This document shows, in pieces, positions 30,815-39,987 of a DNA stretch of 49,471 bases (positions within the stretch are counted from its first letter, which is position 1; each line of letters begins with the position of its first letter). The notes under the pieces are model-generated. The model was given only the letters and a program-made list of their open reading frames with translations, was not told the DNA's origin and searched no databases. This stretch comes from Saprospiraceae bacterium (GTDB lineage Bacteria > Bacteroidota > Bacteroidia > Chitinophagales > Saprospiraceae): positions 1 to 49,471 of the forward strand of contig JAHDHQ010000030.1 of NCBI GenBank assembly GCA_020631235.1, written 5' to 3'. A program made the position numbers and the translations under genes.

Positions 30815-31648
30815 TTATTTAAAAATACTAGCTGCCCCTAATAATATGGTTTGCTCAGTATCTGATACTATAATAATGCTAACATTTGATGGTAGTATTT
30901 TTTCCAATGCTGTTTTAAAATATTTGTGCGCTTTAGCAATATTTCCGCCTATGATAAGATATCGTAGATCATATTTTTTAGCAATTTCTGATGTAAAATT
31001 CCCAAAATTTTTGGCAAATGTGCCAAACATTTTTTGGATAACTAATTCGGACTCAGATTGCATTATTTCTTTCAATCCCGAATATTTTTTCTGATTGATC
31101 GTATGAATATATTCACAAAACCACCTTGTCGAGAAATAGTCTTCAGTGGTTGTTTGTTTAAATGTTTGCTGATATAATTTTAATACGGAAAAACTACGAA
31201 GGGAATTGAGATTAGATTGTATCAGACAATCACCTAGTCCAGTGCCTAATGTTAATGCTAGAGAGTTATAGTTTTTTATAACAGGATAGTTAGTAAAGAC
31301 TCCTCTTCCAAAACTTTCTGCGTCATTTAAACAAGCCACTTGAGTGGAAGGACCGTACATTTTTTGTAAGTATTCGATCACACTAAAATTAGCTAAGCTC
31401 CCTAGTTTTTCTCCAGCTAAATATTGGCCAATGCCGTTATAATAATCAAATGGACCAGGTAATGCAACAGCACATTTTTGTATAGAAGAGAAATGTTTAA
31501 AGTGTACATTCCAGACATCGATAATTTCTTTTTTTGTAGCATATGCATTGTATGGATGTCTAACAGCATGATTATTATCTAGTGTTTGTAAATCTTCATC
31601 ATAAAGGCATGAAGTGATATGGCTTCCTCCAATATCTGTTACGAGCAT
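30815..31648 (-). CDS. ROK-family sugar kinase
   Basis: 277 residues. N-terminal phosphate loop DIGGSH, then ALPGPFDYYNGIG, a nucleotide motif ALTLGTGLGDCLIQSN, and the C-terminal adenosine site LIIGGNIAKAHKYFKTAL. It lacks the winged-helix domain of ROK repressors, so it is a kinase. The classic ROK zinc motif CxCGxxGC is not present, as in several Bacteroidota ROK kinases. By context it would phosphorylate the hexose released from glycosylglycerate, mannose or glucose (inference). It follows the symporter by 12 bases. Confidence 0.85.
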   Translation of the reverse strand: MLVTDIGGSHITSCLYDEDLQTLDNNHAVRHPYNAYATKKEIIDVWNVHFKHFSSIQKCAVALPGPFDYYNGIGQYLAGEKLGSLANFSVIEYLQKMYGPSTQVACLNDAESFGRGVFTNYPVIKNYNSLALTLGTGLGDCLIQSNLNSLRSFSVLKLYQQTFKQTTTEDYFSTRWFCEYIHTINQKKYSGLKEIMQSESELVIQKMFGTFAKNFGNFTSEIAKKYDLRYLIIGGNIAKAHKYFKTALEKILPSNVSIIIVSDTEQTILLGAASIFK

Positions 31649-31660
31649 GAGATCAAAAAG

Positions 31661-33223
31661 CTAGAAAAATGATGGAAATGCATAGCTAAATAAGATGATC
31701 GCTATAGTAAAAACAACAAGTACGATTGATTTTTGATAGTCGATACTAATTGCCTCAGCATTTGATTCATGATGTGGAATATCTTTTTTCAGCAGAAAAC
31801 TAAATAAAATCGAAGCAGATAAAGTTACTACCGCTCCAATAGCATTCCACCAAAACCAAAATATTTGTGGACAGAATAACCATAAATATACATTTACACC
31901 AACACCTAATATTAATCCGATATTTGCACCGATAAAATTTGTCCGTTTAAACCCAATAGCTGCTATAAAAGTCGCAAATATTGGCCCATAAAATACGGAA
32001 CCAATTTTATTGATAGCCTCGATTACCGTTTTGGCTATATCTCCTGTAAAGAAGGCTAAAACAATACACACAACGCCCCAGAATAAAGCTGATATTTTAG
32101 AATACCGCATATAAGTATTTGTATCAAGGGCCTTATCTCTATTAAATAAATCTTCCACAGTAGCCGCACTTAAAGAGTTGATAGTAGAGCTTAAAGAAGA
32201 CATAGCGGCAGAAAAAATAGCGACTAAAAGAATTCCGATTATTCCATGAGGTAAAAATTCTTTGATAAAAATGGGAATCATCAAATCTGGTTTATCCATG
32301 GGTATTAACGCTCGGAAGGAAGGGTTTTTAACGACTAAAGTCCCTATGATTAACCCCATGATACAATAGGTTAGTGTTATTGGAAATCGAATGAGTCCAT
32401 TGCACAATAATGCTTTTCGCACAGTGCCGATATCTTTAGCAGAAAATAGTCGCTGAACTTGACTTTGATCTGTACCATAGTAAGATGCATAAAGAAAAAA
32501 TCCTCCAATCAACATTGGCCAAAAACCAAAATCTGATCCTTCGCTTAAACCGTAAGCATTAAAATCGACAACTTCCAATCGATTAACATCTACAGCACCC
32601 AAAAATTCACTCCACCCACCTAAATGATGCAGTCCAAAAATTAGGCAAAGGATAATGCCTAAGAATAAAATACCCATTTGTATTACATCTCCATAAACGA
32701 CGGCTTTCATGCCTCCTTGATAGGAATATATTAGGGTCACTACGCCTATTATGCTTATCGTAGACCACATAGGAATGGCCATAACACTCGTTAAAATTAA
32801 GGCCACAGTATAAATCATGACACTGGTGGCAAATGCGCGAGATATTTGGAATACAATACTTAATAGTATCCTAGTAGACGAACTATACCGTTTTTCCAGG
32901 TATTCATAGACGCTAACAATACCCATTTTAAACAAGGGTGGTATTAAAAATACCATTAGAAAAAGCATGGCTAGCGGTACTGCAAACTCATACGTTAACC
33001 ATTTCATACCACCGTTTTCTTTTAGTCCTACAAAAGCAGGGGCGGATATAAAGCTGATTGCGGATAATTGAGTGGCAGCCGTAGAAATAGATAGTGGAAA
33101 CCAATTAAAACTATTACCTCCTAAAAAATAATCTTTACCCGATTTAGCGCCTTTAAAAAGTCTTCCTAAAAATAAGAATGCAATAATGTAAAGAGCAATA
33201 ATTAGGTAATCGAAAATATTCAT
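31661..33223 (-). CDS. Sodium:solute symporter (SSS family)
   Basis: 520 residues, about 13 membrane segments. Family signatures: FLGGNSFNWFPLSISTAATQ with LSAISFISAPAF (TM2), YSYQGGMKAVVYGDVIQMGI, SLSSTINSLSAATVEDLFN and the early Na site. Moves a sugar or organic solute with Na across the inner membrane. It lies 4 bases after the hydrolase gene and 12 before the ROK gene, consistent with import of intact glycosylglycerate or of its hydrolysis products. The substrate cannot be read from sequence alone. Confidence 0.9.
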   Translation of the reverse strand: MNIFDYLIIALYIIAFLFLGRLFKGAKSGKDYFLGGNSFNWFPLSISTAATQLSAISFISAPAFVGLKENGGMKWLTYEFAVPLAMLFLMVFLIPPLFKMGIVSVYEYLEKRYSSSTRILLSIVFQISRAFATSVMIYTVALILTSVMAIPMWSTISIIGVVTLIYSYQGGMKAVVYGDVIQMGILFLGIILCLIFGLHHLGGWSEFLGAVDVNRLEVVDFNAYGLSEGSDFGFWPMLIGGFFLYASYYGTDQSQVQRLFSAKDIGTVRKALLCNGLIRFPITLTYCIMGLIIGTLVVKNPSFRALIPMDKPDLMIPIFIKEFLPHGIIGILLVAIFSAAMSSLSSTINSLSAATVEDLFNRDKALDTNTYMRYSKISALFWGVVCIVLAFFTGDIAKTVIEAINKIGSVFYGPIFATFIAAIGFKRTNFIGANIGLILGVGVNVYLWLFCPQIFWFWWNAIGAVVTLSASILFSFLLKKDIPHHESNAEAISIDYQKSIVLVVFTIAIILFSYAFPSFF

Positions 33224-33227
33224 TAGG

Positions 33228-34526
33228 TTATTTTGTAAAGCTTAAAAATGTGGAGGCGGTCCATGAAAAATGATTTCCACCATATCCTTTGTTTAAGTTG
33301 GCTGCTTTCAATTTTTCTGACTCAAAATACTCGTAAAAACCAAGGGTATTGACCAGCTCGATTAAATCATTTTTTACAATTTCGGATAGTGTCAAATATC
33401 CATAGGCTTGTAAACCTTTATGAATCATCCAATTCATTTGGGGCCATACAGGGCCACGCCAGTATCTCTTAGAGTCAAATAATGGACTATCTATATCAAA
33501 ACTAGGACATAAATAATAACCTCTATCATGCATTGACTGTAAGTGATTAGCTATTTTTTCAGCTTGTTCTTTAGTGGCTAATTCAGCAAAAAGTGGTGTA
33601 ATACCACCTATTTCTTTATGTACCATTTGTCTATTATTCCTGCAATCATAAGAGACAAATTGATTGATTTCATCGTTCCAAAACTTAGCATTAAAACTAC
33701 TTAGTGACAGAGATTGCCATTCCTCTAATTCTAAGGTATCAAAACCAAAAGATTTGCCAATATCTATAAGTGCTTTGTTGGATTGAATTAAAATAGCGTT
33801 CATCATACAATCTTGTATGAGGAATGGGCTTTCTTGTGCAATTTCTGGCCCATCATATTTGTATTTTTTACCTAATTCTAACAGATATACATAGCGATCA
33901 TACTGGTCGGAAGTAGGTCTTTCTGAAGGATCCATGATACTGGTATCTCTTCGTGTATAATTGGGCAAATCATCTTTGTCGATGATGATTTTATCCATAG
34001 CAAAATCCCATATAGGAGAGTTGTCTCTGCCTGATTCCCATGGATGGAAAATAAAAAATAAGCCTTCTTTTTGCGGATCTCTAAAATGGTACAAAAACCT
34101 ATGGAAATGGACCATTTTGGGGAATATATACTTGGCAAAGTCAATTAATTCTTCGTTGCCAGGATGTAAGTCCATAATCTCTTTAAGGATAAATCCAAAG
34201 ACGGGAGGCTGAGTGATACCTGATGATTTAGGGAAGGAAGGAGCTCCAGCATTTACATTACTATTCCAAAAATCAAAATTTGGAAAATAGGTTTTTTCGT
34301 TTTCACTATGAAATAAGATATGAGGTACCATTCCATTTTCCCACTGACCAGAGTACATCGTGTCGATTTCAGTCATGGCTCTCTTCAAGTCATATTGAGC
34401 CATACCCATTGCTACAAAACCAGAATCCCAAAGCCATTGGAAAGGATACAATTTGCTGGTTGGAATAGAAAAACCGTCTCTCCAGTTTTTTTCTAAGATT
34501 GCTTTCGCTTCTTCTCTTTTACTCAT
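33228..34526 (-). CDS. GH63-type glycosidase, probable mannosylglycerate or glucosylglycerate hydrolase
   Basis: 432 residues, the size of bacterial mannosylglycerate hydrolases. The alpha/alpha barrel motifs are WLWDSGFVAMGMAQ (residues 31-44), GQWENGMVPHILFHSE, PPVFGFILKEIM, HPWESGRDNSPIWDF (161-175, with the catalytic Asp expected here), WRGPVWPQMNWMIHKGLQAY and GNHFSWTASTFLSF near the end. The enzyme splits 2-O-alpha-glycosylglycerate to hexose and glycerate; that a glycerate kinase and a sugar kinase follow in the same operon supports this strongly. No signal peptide, so cytoplasmic. A trehalase-like activity is the alternative. Confidence 0.82.
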   Translation of the reverse strand: MSKREEAKAILEKNWRDGFSIPTSKLYPFQWLWDSGFVAMGMAQYDLKRAMTEIDTMYSGQWENGMVPHILFHSENEKTYFPNFDFWNSNVNAGAPSFPKSSGITQPPVFGFILKEIMDLHPGNEELIDFAKYIFPKMVHFHRFLYHFRDPQKEGLFFIFHPWESGRDNSPIWDFAMDKIIIDKDDLPNYTRRDTSIMDPSERPTSDQYDRYVYLLELGKKYKYDGPEIAQESPFLIQDCMMNAILIQSNKALIDIGKSFGFDTLELEEWQSLSLSSFNAKFWNDEINQFVSYDCRNNRQMVHKEIGGITPLFAELATKEQAEKIANHLQSMHDRGYYLCPSFDIDSPLFDSKRYWRGPVWPQMNWMIHKGLQAYGYLTLSEIVKNDLIELVNTLGFYEYFESEKLKAANLNKGYGGNHFSWTASTFLSFTK

Positions 34527-34604
34527 GCTTGTCTAAATATCAAATAAAGATAAAAGAAGGATGATTGCTCATCCTTCTTATCAATATGAAAAAACTAGAA
34601 TTAT

Positions 34605-35831
34605 TTAGAAGTTAAACGCAGCTCTAACAAATATTCTTCTAGGTAAAATAGGTCGTCCCACAAAGAAATTTCCTCCTGCAACTTGGCTATTTCCTTGTCT
34701 TGGGGATCCTTCAGTAACTCCTGCAGCATCTAATAAATTAAATACTGCTAAACCTAAACGTACACTTTCATCATCTTTACCTAGAGAGAAAGTATAGCCA
34801 GCATCAAGACGTACTATATTAAATGCATCTAACTCCACAGAATTACTATTATTAGCAAATTTCTTTCCTAAGAAGTTAGACGTTAAACTAGCGTCAAAAC
34901 CATTATCATCATAGCTAATTCCTGCCATTCCCATGATGTTAGGAATTCTAGCAATTTTATTACCTACTTGCTCAGGATTATTTTCAACTTTCGTAAACTG
35001 GTGATCTTGATAAGTAAGATTACCGAATACATTTAAGCCTTTCATAATCATATAGTTTAAGCTTAATTCGGCACCTACTGTACGCGTATCTTGTAAGGTA
35101 ACTTCTTCGATAATATTGGTAGGATCGTTAGGATCGTTTACAAAATCTACATTTCTTCTATCCGTCAAGGTATTATAAAAAATAGCTGCAGTTCCCGCTA
35201 GGTTTTTATTGCCATATTTAGCACCTATTTCACCTTGTATTACATTCTCTGTTTCATAGCTTTGTGGCTGTCCAGGTAATGGGAATGATACACTTCTTAA
35301 TTGAGGGAAAAAGTATCCTCTCGAGAAGTTAGCATATAGATTAGTAGAAGAAGATAGCCTATATAAACCTGCTACAGCTACAGCAAAATCCGATGCTGAA
35401 ACTGACCCTCGATTAAAGTTATTAGTTCCTACGCCATTTTCTTTAGTGATGATTCCCGCTGCTCTTTCCCATCGTACACCAAAATCAATATCGAATTTTT
35501 CTCCTTTGATTTCGTCTGCAGCATAAAAAGCAATTTTAGAACTTTCAAGGTAATTGTTTGACGTTTGACGCCCACTTACAAAACCACCTGTTGAGTGATT
35601 TAAAGCCACACCATTGGAGTCTACGTAAGCTAAGCCTACAGCTCTTGGAGAATTGCTAAAATCACCTAATACATTATGAATCCAGTTATTGTCTTTAGCT
35701 CCAGTATGTGACATAAAGGTCCCCAAGGTGATGTTGTGATTCATAATACCTTTAGTGATGTTTACCTCACCTACCATTTCCTCCATATCTCTTTCTCCAT
35801 AATATTCTGTTTTCAAACAATAAATCTCCAT
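34605..35831 (-). CDS. TonB-dependent receptor, C-terminal part (frameshifted)
   Basis: 408 residues, carrying the second half of a TonB-dependent outer-membrane barrel: YYGERDMEEMVGEVNITKGI, LYANFSRGYFFPQLRSVSF, QGEIGAKYGNKNLAGTAAIF, NVFGNLTYQDHQFTKV, and the terminal strand RRIFVRAAFNF. It reads out of frame with the N-terminal part and overlaps it by 65 bases. Continuity of sequence shows that both are one gene (see the frameshift finding). The genuine start is that of the N-terminal part; the ATG at 35831 is only the first in-frame Met. Confidence 0.85.
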   Translation of the reverse strand: MEIYCLKTEYYGERDMEEMVGEVNITKGIMNHNITLGTFMSHTGAKDNNWIHNVLGDFSNSPRAVGLAYVDSNGVALNHSTGGFVSGRQTSNNYLESSKIAFYAADEIKGEKFDIDFGVRWERAAGIITKENGVGTNNFNRGSVSASDFAVAVAGLYRLSSSTNLYANFSRGYFFPQLRSVSFPLPGQPQSYETENVIQGEIGAKYGNKNLAGTAAIFYNTLTDRRNVDFVNDPNDPTNIIEEVTLQDTRTVGAELSLNYMIMKGLNVFGNLTYQDHQFTKVENNPEQVGNKIARIPNIMGMAGISYDDNGFDASLTSNFLGKKFANNSNSVELDAFNIVRLDAGYTFSLGKDDESVRLGLAVFNLLDAAGVTEGSPRQGNSQVAGGNFFVGRPILPRRIFVRAAFNF

Positions 35832-37203
35832 CAGCTAATTCAGCACCATTGTCTACATAAGTAAATGTAGCATCACTTGGTAAGCCTCGATCGAGTAAGT
35901 AATTTTCTTGATCTTCTGGAGTGTTATGCGTGCCATCACCATCTAGGAATAAATTAAACCAATGGTCATATGATGCAGCTTTGGTTTTTGCCGATAATCT
36001 CCAATCGTTTCCAAAAGCATGCTTCAACTCAGCCATTAAAAACCCGCCGTCAGTGGTTACTCCATTTCCTATCGGAGAATGGAATGTGCCATTAGGTGTA
36101 TCAAAAGAAAATCCAGCTAAGTCACCAGAAAGCATGGTATAAATAGTTTCTCCATCATTACCAGTAGGTCTTACTGCTGCATCACCTGAATTATCTAATG
36201 GATAAGGAAGATAGAACTGTACATTGTCATCTATTTTCTGACCGCTTAATACAACTGAACTTTTCCCATCATTAAATAATTTCTTTACATTACCTCTAAA
36301 CTGGTAACCTCTAGTAGGCATCCCTGTTTCCAACGGACCTTCATCATAACGATAAAAACCAGAAACAGCGTAATACAGACCATTATCAGATAATGGACCC
36401 GAGGTTAGGAAATCAGCTCTCAATCTTCCTCCTTCAGCCCACTCTAATTGTACTTTGTTATCAGGAGTATCAGATCCTCTAATGCTGTTGTAGTTAACAA
36501 TACCAGCGACACTTCCTGCACCCATTAAAGTGGATGATCCACCTCTTACAAATTCTAGATTTTTTAGTCCAATGTCGTTTCTAAAGTACACATCATGTGC
36601 CGAAGAGTTTAGACCGAACGTGCTTAGAATAGGAATACCATCTATTTGTAATGGAGTAAAAGCATACTGTCCGCCTGAAGGGAAACCCCTTACAAATAAG
36701 TTAGTAGCGACTTCACCTCCTCCACCTTCAGCAGTGATACCTGGAATGGTTCTTAAAACATCAGCTTGAGAATTGCTAGAAAGTCTTAGTAAACTTTCAT
36801 TGTTTAAAACAGTCAATGACATGGGTGCATTTTTCTGGGTCCTACCACTAAATGTACCTGTAACCACTACTTCATCTAAAGCCATTGCATCTTCAACTAA
36901 AGAAATATTGATGCTTTGGTTGCCTGAGTTAGGTGCTACATTTATTGATTGAATAGAATAACCTAAAAATTTGAAGACTAAAGTTCCTCCCTCACTAGGA
37001 ATGGATAAAGAGTAACTTCCATCTAGGTCAGTGATTGTTCCAACAGAACTACCATCTAATTGGACAGATGCTCCGATGATTGGTACGTTGTTTCCTTCGG
37101 TGACTACCCCAGAAACAGTCATTTGAGCACTAAGCCCAAAAGATGAAAAGATGGCTAACATAAAAATGCCAAGCTTTAATTTTAAGTGTTTGAGTTTTTT
37201 CAT
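35767..37203 (-). CDS. TonB-dependent receptor, N-terminal part (frameshifted)
   Basis: 478 residues. Signal peptide (MKKLKHLKLKLGIFMLAIFS to about residue 26), then a carboxypeptidase-like domain (VSGVVTEGNNVPIIGASVQL), the plug (NAPMSLTVLNNESLLRLSSN, IDGIPILSTFG, NLEFVRGGSSTLMGAGSVAG) and the first barrel strands. The frame ends at 35767 after LLFENRILWRKRYGGNGR, where the last residues do not fit the barrel. The real protein would continue into the 34605-35831 frame, for about 865 residues in all. No SusD partner follows. It heads the glycosylglycerate operon and probably takes up the substrate across the outer membrane. Confidence 0.88.
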   Translation of the reverse strand: MKKLKHLKLKLGIFMLAIFSSFGLSAQMTVSGVVTEGNNVPIIGASVQLDGSSVGTITDLDGSYSLSIPSEGGTLVFKFLGYSIQSINVAPNSGNQSINISLVEDAMALDEVVVTGTFSGRTQKNAPMSLTVLNNESLLRLSSNSQADVLRTIPGITAEGGGGEVATNLFVRGFPSGGQYAFTPLQIDGIPILSTFGLNSSAHDVYFRNDIGLKNLEFVRGGSSTLMGAGSVAGIVNYNSIRGSDTPDNKVQLEWAEGGRLRADFLTSGPLSDNGLYYAVSGFYRYDEGPLETGMPTRGYQFRGNVKKLFNDGKSSVVLSGQKIDDNVQFYLPYPLDNSGDAAVRPTGNDGETIYTMLSGDLAGFSFDTPNGTFHSPIGNGVTTDGGFLMAELKHAFGNDWRLSAKTKAASYDHWFNLFLDGDGTHNTPEDQENYLLDRGLPSDATFTYVDNGAELADGDLLFENRILWRKRYGGNGR

Positions 37204-37258
37204 AATTTATTACTGTTTATTTAAGAATGTCGATTTTTAGTTTGGTTTTTTATTTAAA

Positions 37259-37266
37259 CAAAACTA
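37259..37266 (-). promoter_or_regulatory. Candidate -7 promoter box of the receptor operon
   Basis: Minus strand TAGTTTTG fits TAnnTTTG. It would start transcription near 37252, about 50 nt upstream of the receptor ATG at 37203. No clear -33 box was found. It is in the 155-base divergent region shared with the AraC gene. Confidence 0.35.
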
Positions 37267-37358
37267 ACAGCATTAGGACATTATGAGTAGGTAGTATTCT
37301 ATCTTTTTATGATACTAAACTATAATTGTTAACTTAGATTAAAAGTTAATAATCCACA

Positions 37359-38204
37359 TTGAAACCAGAGTTAGAGAAAATTATTGATGTAGGCGCGCAG
37401 TCCTTTTATAGTAGGGAGGTGGTTAGACAAAATAGACCTTTATTATCGGCGGCGTGGCATTTTCATCCTGAATTTGAAATTTGTTATACAGAAAAAAGTA
37501 ATGGCAAAAGATATGTAGGGAACGATATATCCAACTATAAGTCTTCAGATTTAGTGGTGCTTGGATCTAATTTGCCTCATGGATTCACTACTCATGAAGA
37601 ATGCCATCAATTTGTAATACAATTTAGGTATGATTTTTTAGGGAAGAGTTTTTTTCAAAAACCCGAACTCATAAGCCTTAGAAAAATGCTTCAACTATCA
37701 TCAATGGGCTTGGAAATAGGAGAAAAATCTAAGGAAAAAGCCATACCATTAATTAAAGACATCACCAAGAGCGAAGGATTGGATAGGATTATTAAAATTT
37801 TAGAATTATTAAATGTATTGTCGAGTCCTGGCAACTTTAAAACCATATGTGCTAAAGAATATTCTTTAAGTATTAATATAAATCAATTAAGTCGGATTAA
37901 ACGCGTTTTTGATTTTATAGAAAACAACTTTCAAAAACAGATTACCATCTCTGATGCAGCAAAGGAAATTAATCTGACCAATTCTGCATTTTATAAATTT
38001 ATAGTCAGACATACTAAAAAGAAATTTACCAAAATCCTGAATGAATACAGGGTAAACCACGCGAGCAACAAACTAATTACCACACGTATGACCATCTCTC
38101 AAATTTGTTTTGATAGTGGATATAAAAATCTATCGTATTTTAATAGAAAGTTTAAAGAAATCATGGGGGAAACTCCCAAAAATTTTAGATTGAAATACCG
38201 ATAA
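37359..38204 (+). CDS. AraC family transcriptional regulator (TTG start), divergent from the receptor operon
   Basis: 281 residues. The N-terminal cupin sensor (LLSAAWHFHPEFEICYTEKS, with HFHPEFEI typical of sugar-sensing AraC proteins; HGFTTHEECHQFVIQF) is followed by the C-terminal HTH pair: ITISDAAKEINLTNSAFYKF and TISQICFDSGYKNLSYFNRK, then MGETPKNFRLKYR. The start TTG at 37359 (MKPELEKIIDV) is the first in the open frame; no ATG is near. Its position, divergent from the TonB receptor and glycosylglycerate genes, makes it their likely activator. Confidence 0.88.
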   Translation: MKPELEKIIDVGAQSFYSREVVRQNRPLLSAAWHFHPEFEICYTEKSNGKRYVGNDISNYKSSDLVVLGSNLPHGFTTHEECHQFVIQFRYDFLGKSFFQKPELISLRKMLQLSSMGLEIGEKSKEKAIPLIKDITKSEGLDRIIKILELLNVLSSPGNFKTICAKEYSLSININQLSRIKRVFDFIENNFQKQITISDAAKEINLTNSAFYKFIVRHTKKKFTKILNEYRVNHASNKLITTRMTISQICFDSGYKNLSYFNRKFKEIMGETPKNFRLKYR

Positions 38205-38226
38205 TTATGAATAAACAAAAGCTACA

Positions 38227-38448
38227 ATGACTACCATTTTTATCATACTTATTGGCGTTTCTTTTTTGACCGTTTTTAAGGTTTTTAATGAAATTATGGC
38301 ATCCAGAAGGTGTCCAGATGATCTTACATTGCAAAAAGTGGTGCTTGGTCGGATTCCCAGAAAAGATGCAGCATCTAAAAGAGTGATCAGCCATTTAGGT
38401 AATTGTGAATCTTGTCAAGCAAAGGTAGATGCATTAAATGGTAGATAA
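38227..38448 (+). CDS. Small membrane-anchored protein with zinc-finger-like motif
   Basis: 73 residues. One N-terminal membrane segment (TTIFIILIGVSFLTVFKVF), then CPDDLTLQKVVLGRIPRKDA and a CxxC near the end (HLGNCESCQAKVDAL). The layout of a His-Gly spacer before CxxC resembles the zinc-finger of anti-sigma-like proteins, but too little sequence is present for a firm call. It lies 22 bases downstream of the AraC gene, possibly co-transcribed. Function unknown. Confidence 0.6.
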   Translation: MTTIFIILIGVSFLTVFKVFNEIMASRRCPDDLTLQKVVLGRIPRKDAASKRVISHLGNCESCQAKVDALNGR

Positions 38449-38498
38449 CACGCTTTCTTTTCGATATATATTTGTACATAGGATAAAAAGAATATGCC

Positions 38499-38735
38499 AT
38501 GAAATCAATGACATGTAAACAATTAGGTGGCGCTTGCGATCAAGTGTTTTCAGCAAATAGTTTTGAAGAAATAGCTGAATTAAGTAAAAAACATGGAGCT
38601 GAAATGTTTGCTAAAAATGATACTGCTCATTTAGCAGCCATGAATAAAATGCGTGAAATGATGCATGAGCCTAGTACATTTAATAATTGGATGGAAAGTA
38701 AGCGTGCAGAATTTAATGCCTTAGCGGAAGATTGA
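38499..38735 (+). CDS. DUF1059-type small protein
   Basis: 78 residues. DUF1059 pattern: KSMTCKQLGGACDQVFSANS at the N-terminus, with two Cys, then FEEIAELSKKHGAEMF. Members are small cytoplasmic proteins of unknown function. The stop is 3 bases before the PatB-like gene, so they form an operon. ATG start. Confidence 0.8.
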   Translation: MKSMTCKQLGGACDQVFSANSFEEIAELSKKHGAEMFAKNDTAHLAAMNKMREMMHEPSTFNNWMESKRAEFNALAED

Positions 38736-38738
38736 GCA

Positions 38739-39947
38739 ATGGGCATGAAGTATGATTTTGATAAAATTATAGATCGCACTGGTACCCATGCCATGAGCTT
38801 AGAAGGCTATGAAGATTATTTATTTGGTGAGACAGAAGGCCTTGATATTAAATATCCACCAGAGGATATGATTAGGATGTGGGTGGCAGATATGGAGTTC
38901 GAAACATCTGTGGCGATCGTAAACAGTCTGCGTCAGCGTATCGATCATGGTATTTTTGGTTACACTCAACGAAAGGGAGCAGCCTATATCTCAGCCTTTG
39001 CACAATGGACAAAAGAAAGATATGATTGGTCATTAAACACAGATCACTTAGTCAGTGCGAAAGGAGTAATCCCTGTACTTTACAAGCTCATTAATTATAC
39101 ATGTAAACCACATGGAAGTGTGCTTATAACCACACCTTCTTATGCTTTCTTTAAACATGCAGCGGATTATAATAAAGTCCCTCTGATAAAGTCTGATCTG
39201 ATAAATAATCGTGGTCACTACACGATGGACTATGAGGATATCGCCTACAAAATCGCTCATCACAATGTGTCTTTGTTTATCTTATGTCATCCACATAATC
39301 CTACAGGTAGAGTATGGATGGAAGACGAACTTAAAAAACTGACTGATCTCTGTCTAGAAAATGATGTCTTCATCATTGCTGACGAAATCCATTGTGATAT
39401 TGTAAGGAATGGAGTCCGCTTTAGGCCACTTGCCAGTTTGTATCCAGATAGTGATAAAATCATTACATGCATGGCACCCAGTAAAACGTTTAACTTGGCT
39501 GGTTTTATGTTTGCCAATGTTGTGATTCCTAACAATACACTAAGAGAAAGATGGAATTCTGATCATTTACCTATAGAAAATCCATTGAGTTTAACGGCAG
39601 CCCACGCTGCTTACGCTGCCGGACATGATTGGCTACATCAGATGAATCTGTATCTCGATAAGAACTTTGTCTTTGCCTCGGATTATTTAAAAGTTCATCT
39701 TCCTCAAGCGATTCATTCCATTCCTGCAGCGACCTACTTGATGTGGATCGATTTAAGTGCTTATTTTCAAAAGGAGGAAAATTTAACTTTGTTTTTTGCT
39801 AATAAAGCGGGAGTGCTGCTAGAAGGGGGCGATATGTTTGTTGATAATGCGGATGGATTTATCCGATTAAACTTGGCCTGTCCTAGGTCTAAAGTAGAAG
39901 AAGGCTTAAAGAGGATTTGTGCTGCCATTAATGCAAAATCAAGTTAA
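38739..39947 (+). CDS. PatB/MalY-type PLP-dependent C-S lyase or aminotransferase
   Basis: 402 residues, fold type I. Family signs: IRMWVADMEFETSVAIVNSL, IFGYTQRKG, VSAKGVIPVLYKLI, CHPHNPTGRVWMEDELKKL, FIIADEIHCDIV, and the PLP Lys in APSKTFNLAG near residue 249. MalY/PatB enzymes cleave cystathionine or related C-S bonds, releasing a thiol, pyruvate and ammonia. The start is the first ATG (38739) or the third codon ATG (38745). Upstream neighbour DUF1059 is 3 bases away. Confidence 0.9.
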   Translation: MGMKYDFDKIIDRTGTHAMSLEGYEDYLFGETEGLDIKYPPEDMIRMWVADMEFETSVAIVNSLRQRIDHGIFGYTQRKGAAYISAFAQWTKERYDWSLNTDHLVSAKGVIPVLYKLINYTCKPHGSVLITTPSYAFFKHAADYNKVPLIKSDLINNRGHYTMDYEDIAYKIAHHNVSLFILCHPHNPTGRVWMEDELKKLTDLCLENDVFIIADEIHCDIVRNGVRFRPLASLYPDSDKIITCMAPSKTFNLAGFMFANVVIPNNTLRERWNSDHLPIENPLSLTAAHAAYAAGHDWLHQMNLYLDKNFVFASDYLKVHLPQAIHSIPAATYLMWIDLSAYFQKEENLTLFFANKAGVLLEGGDMFVDNADGFIRLNLACPRSKVEEGLKRICAAINAKSS

Positions 39948-39987
39948 CTTCACTAAGTAATCATCCTGTCATTAATGTGGTTTCTTC

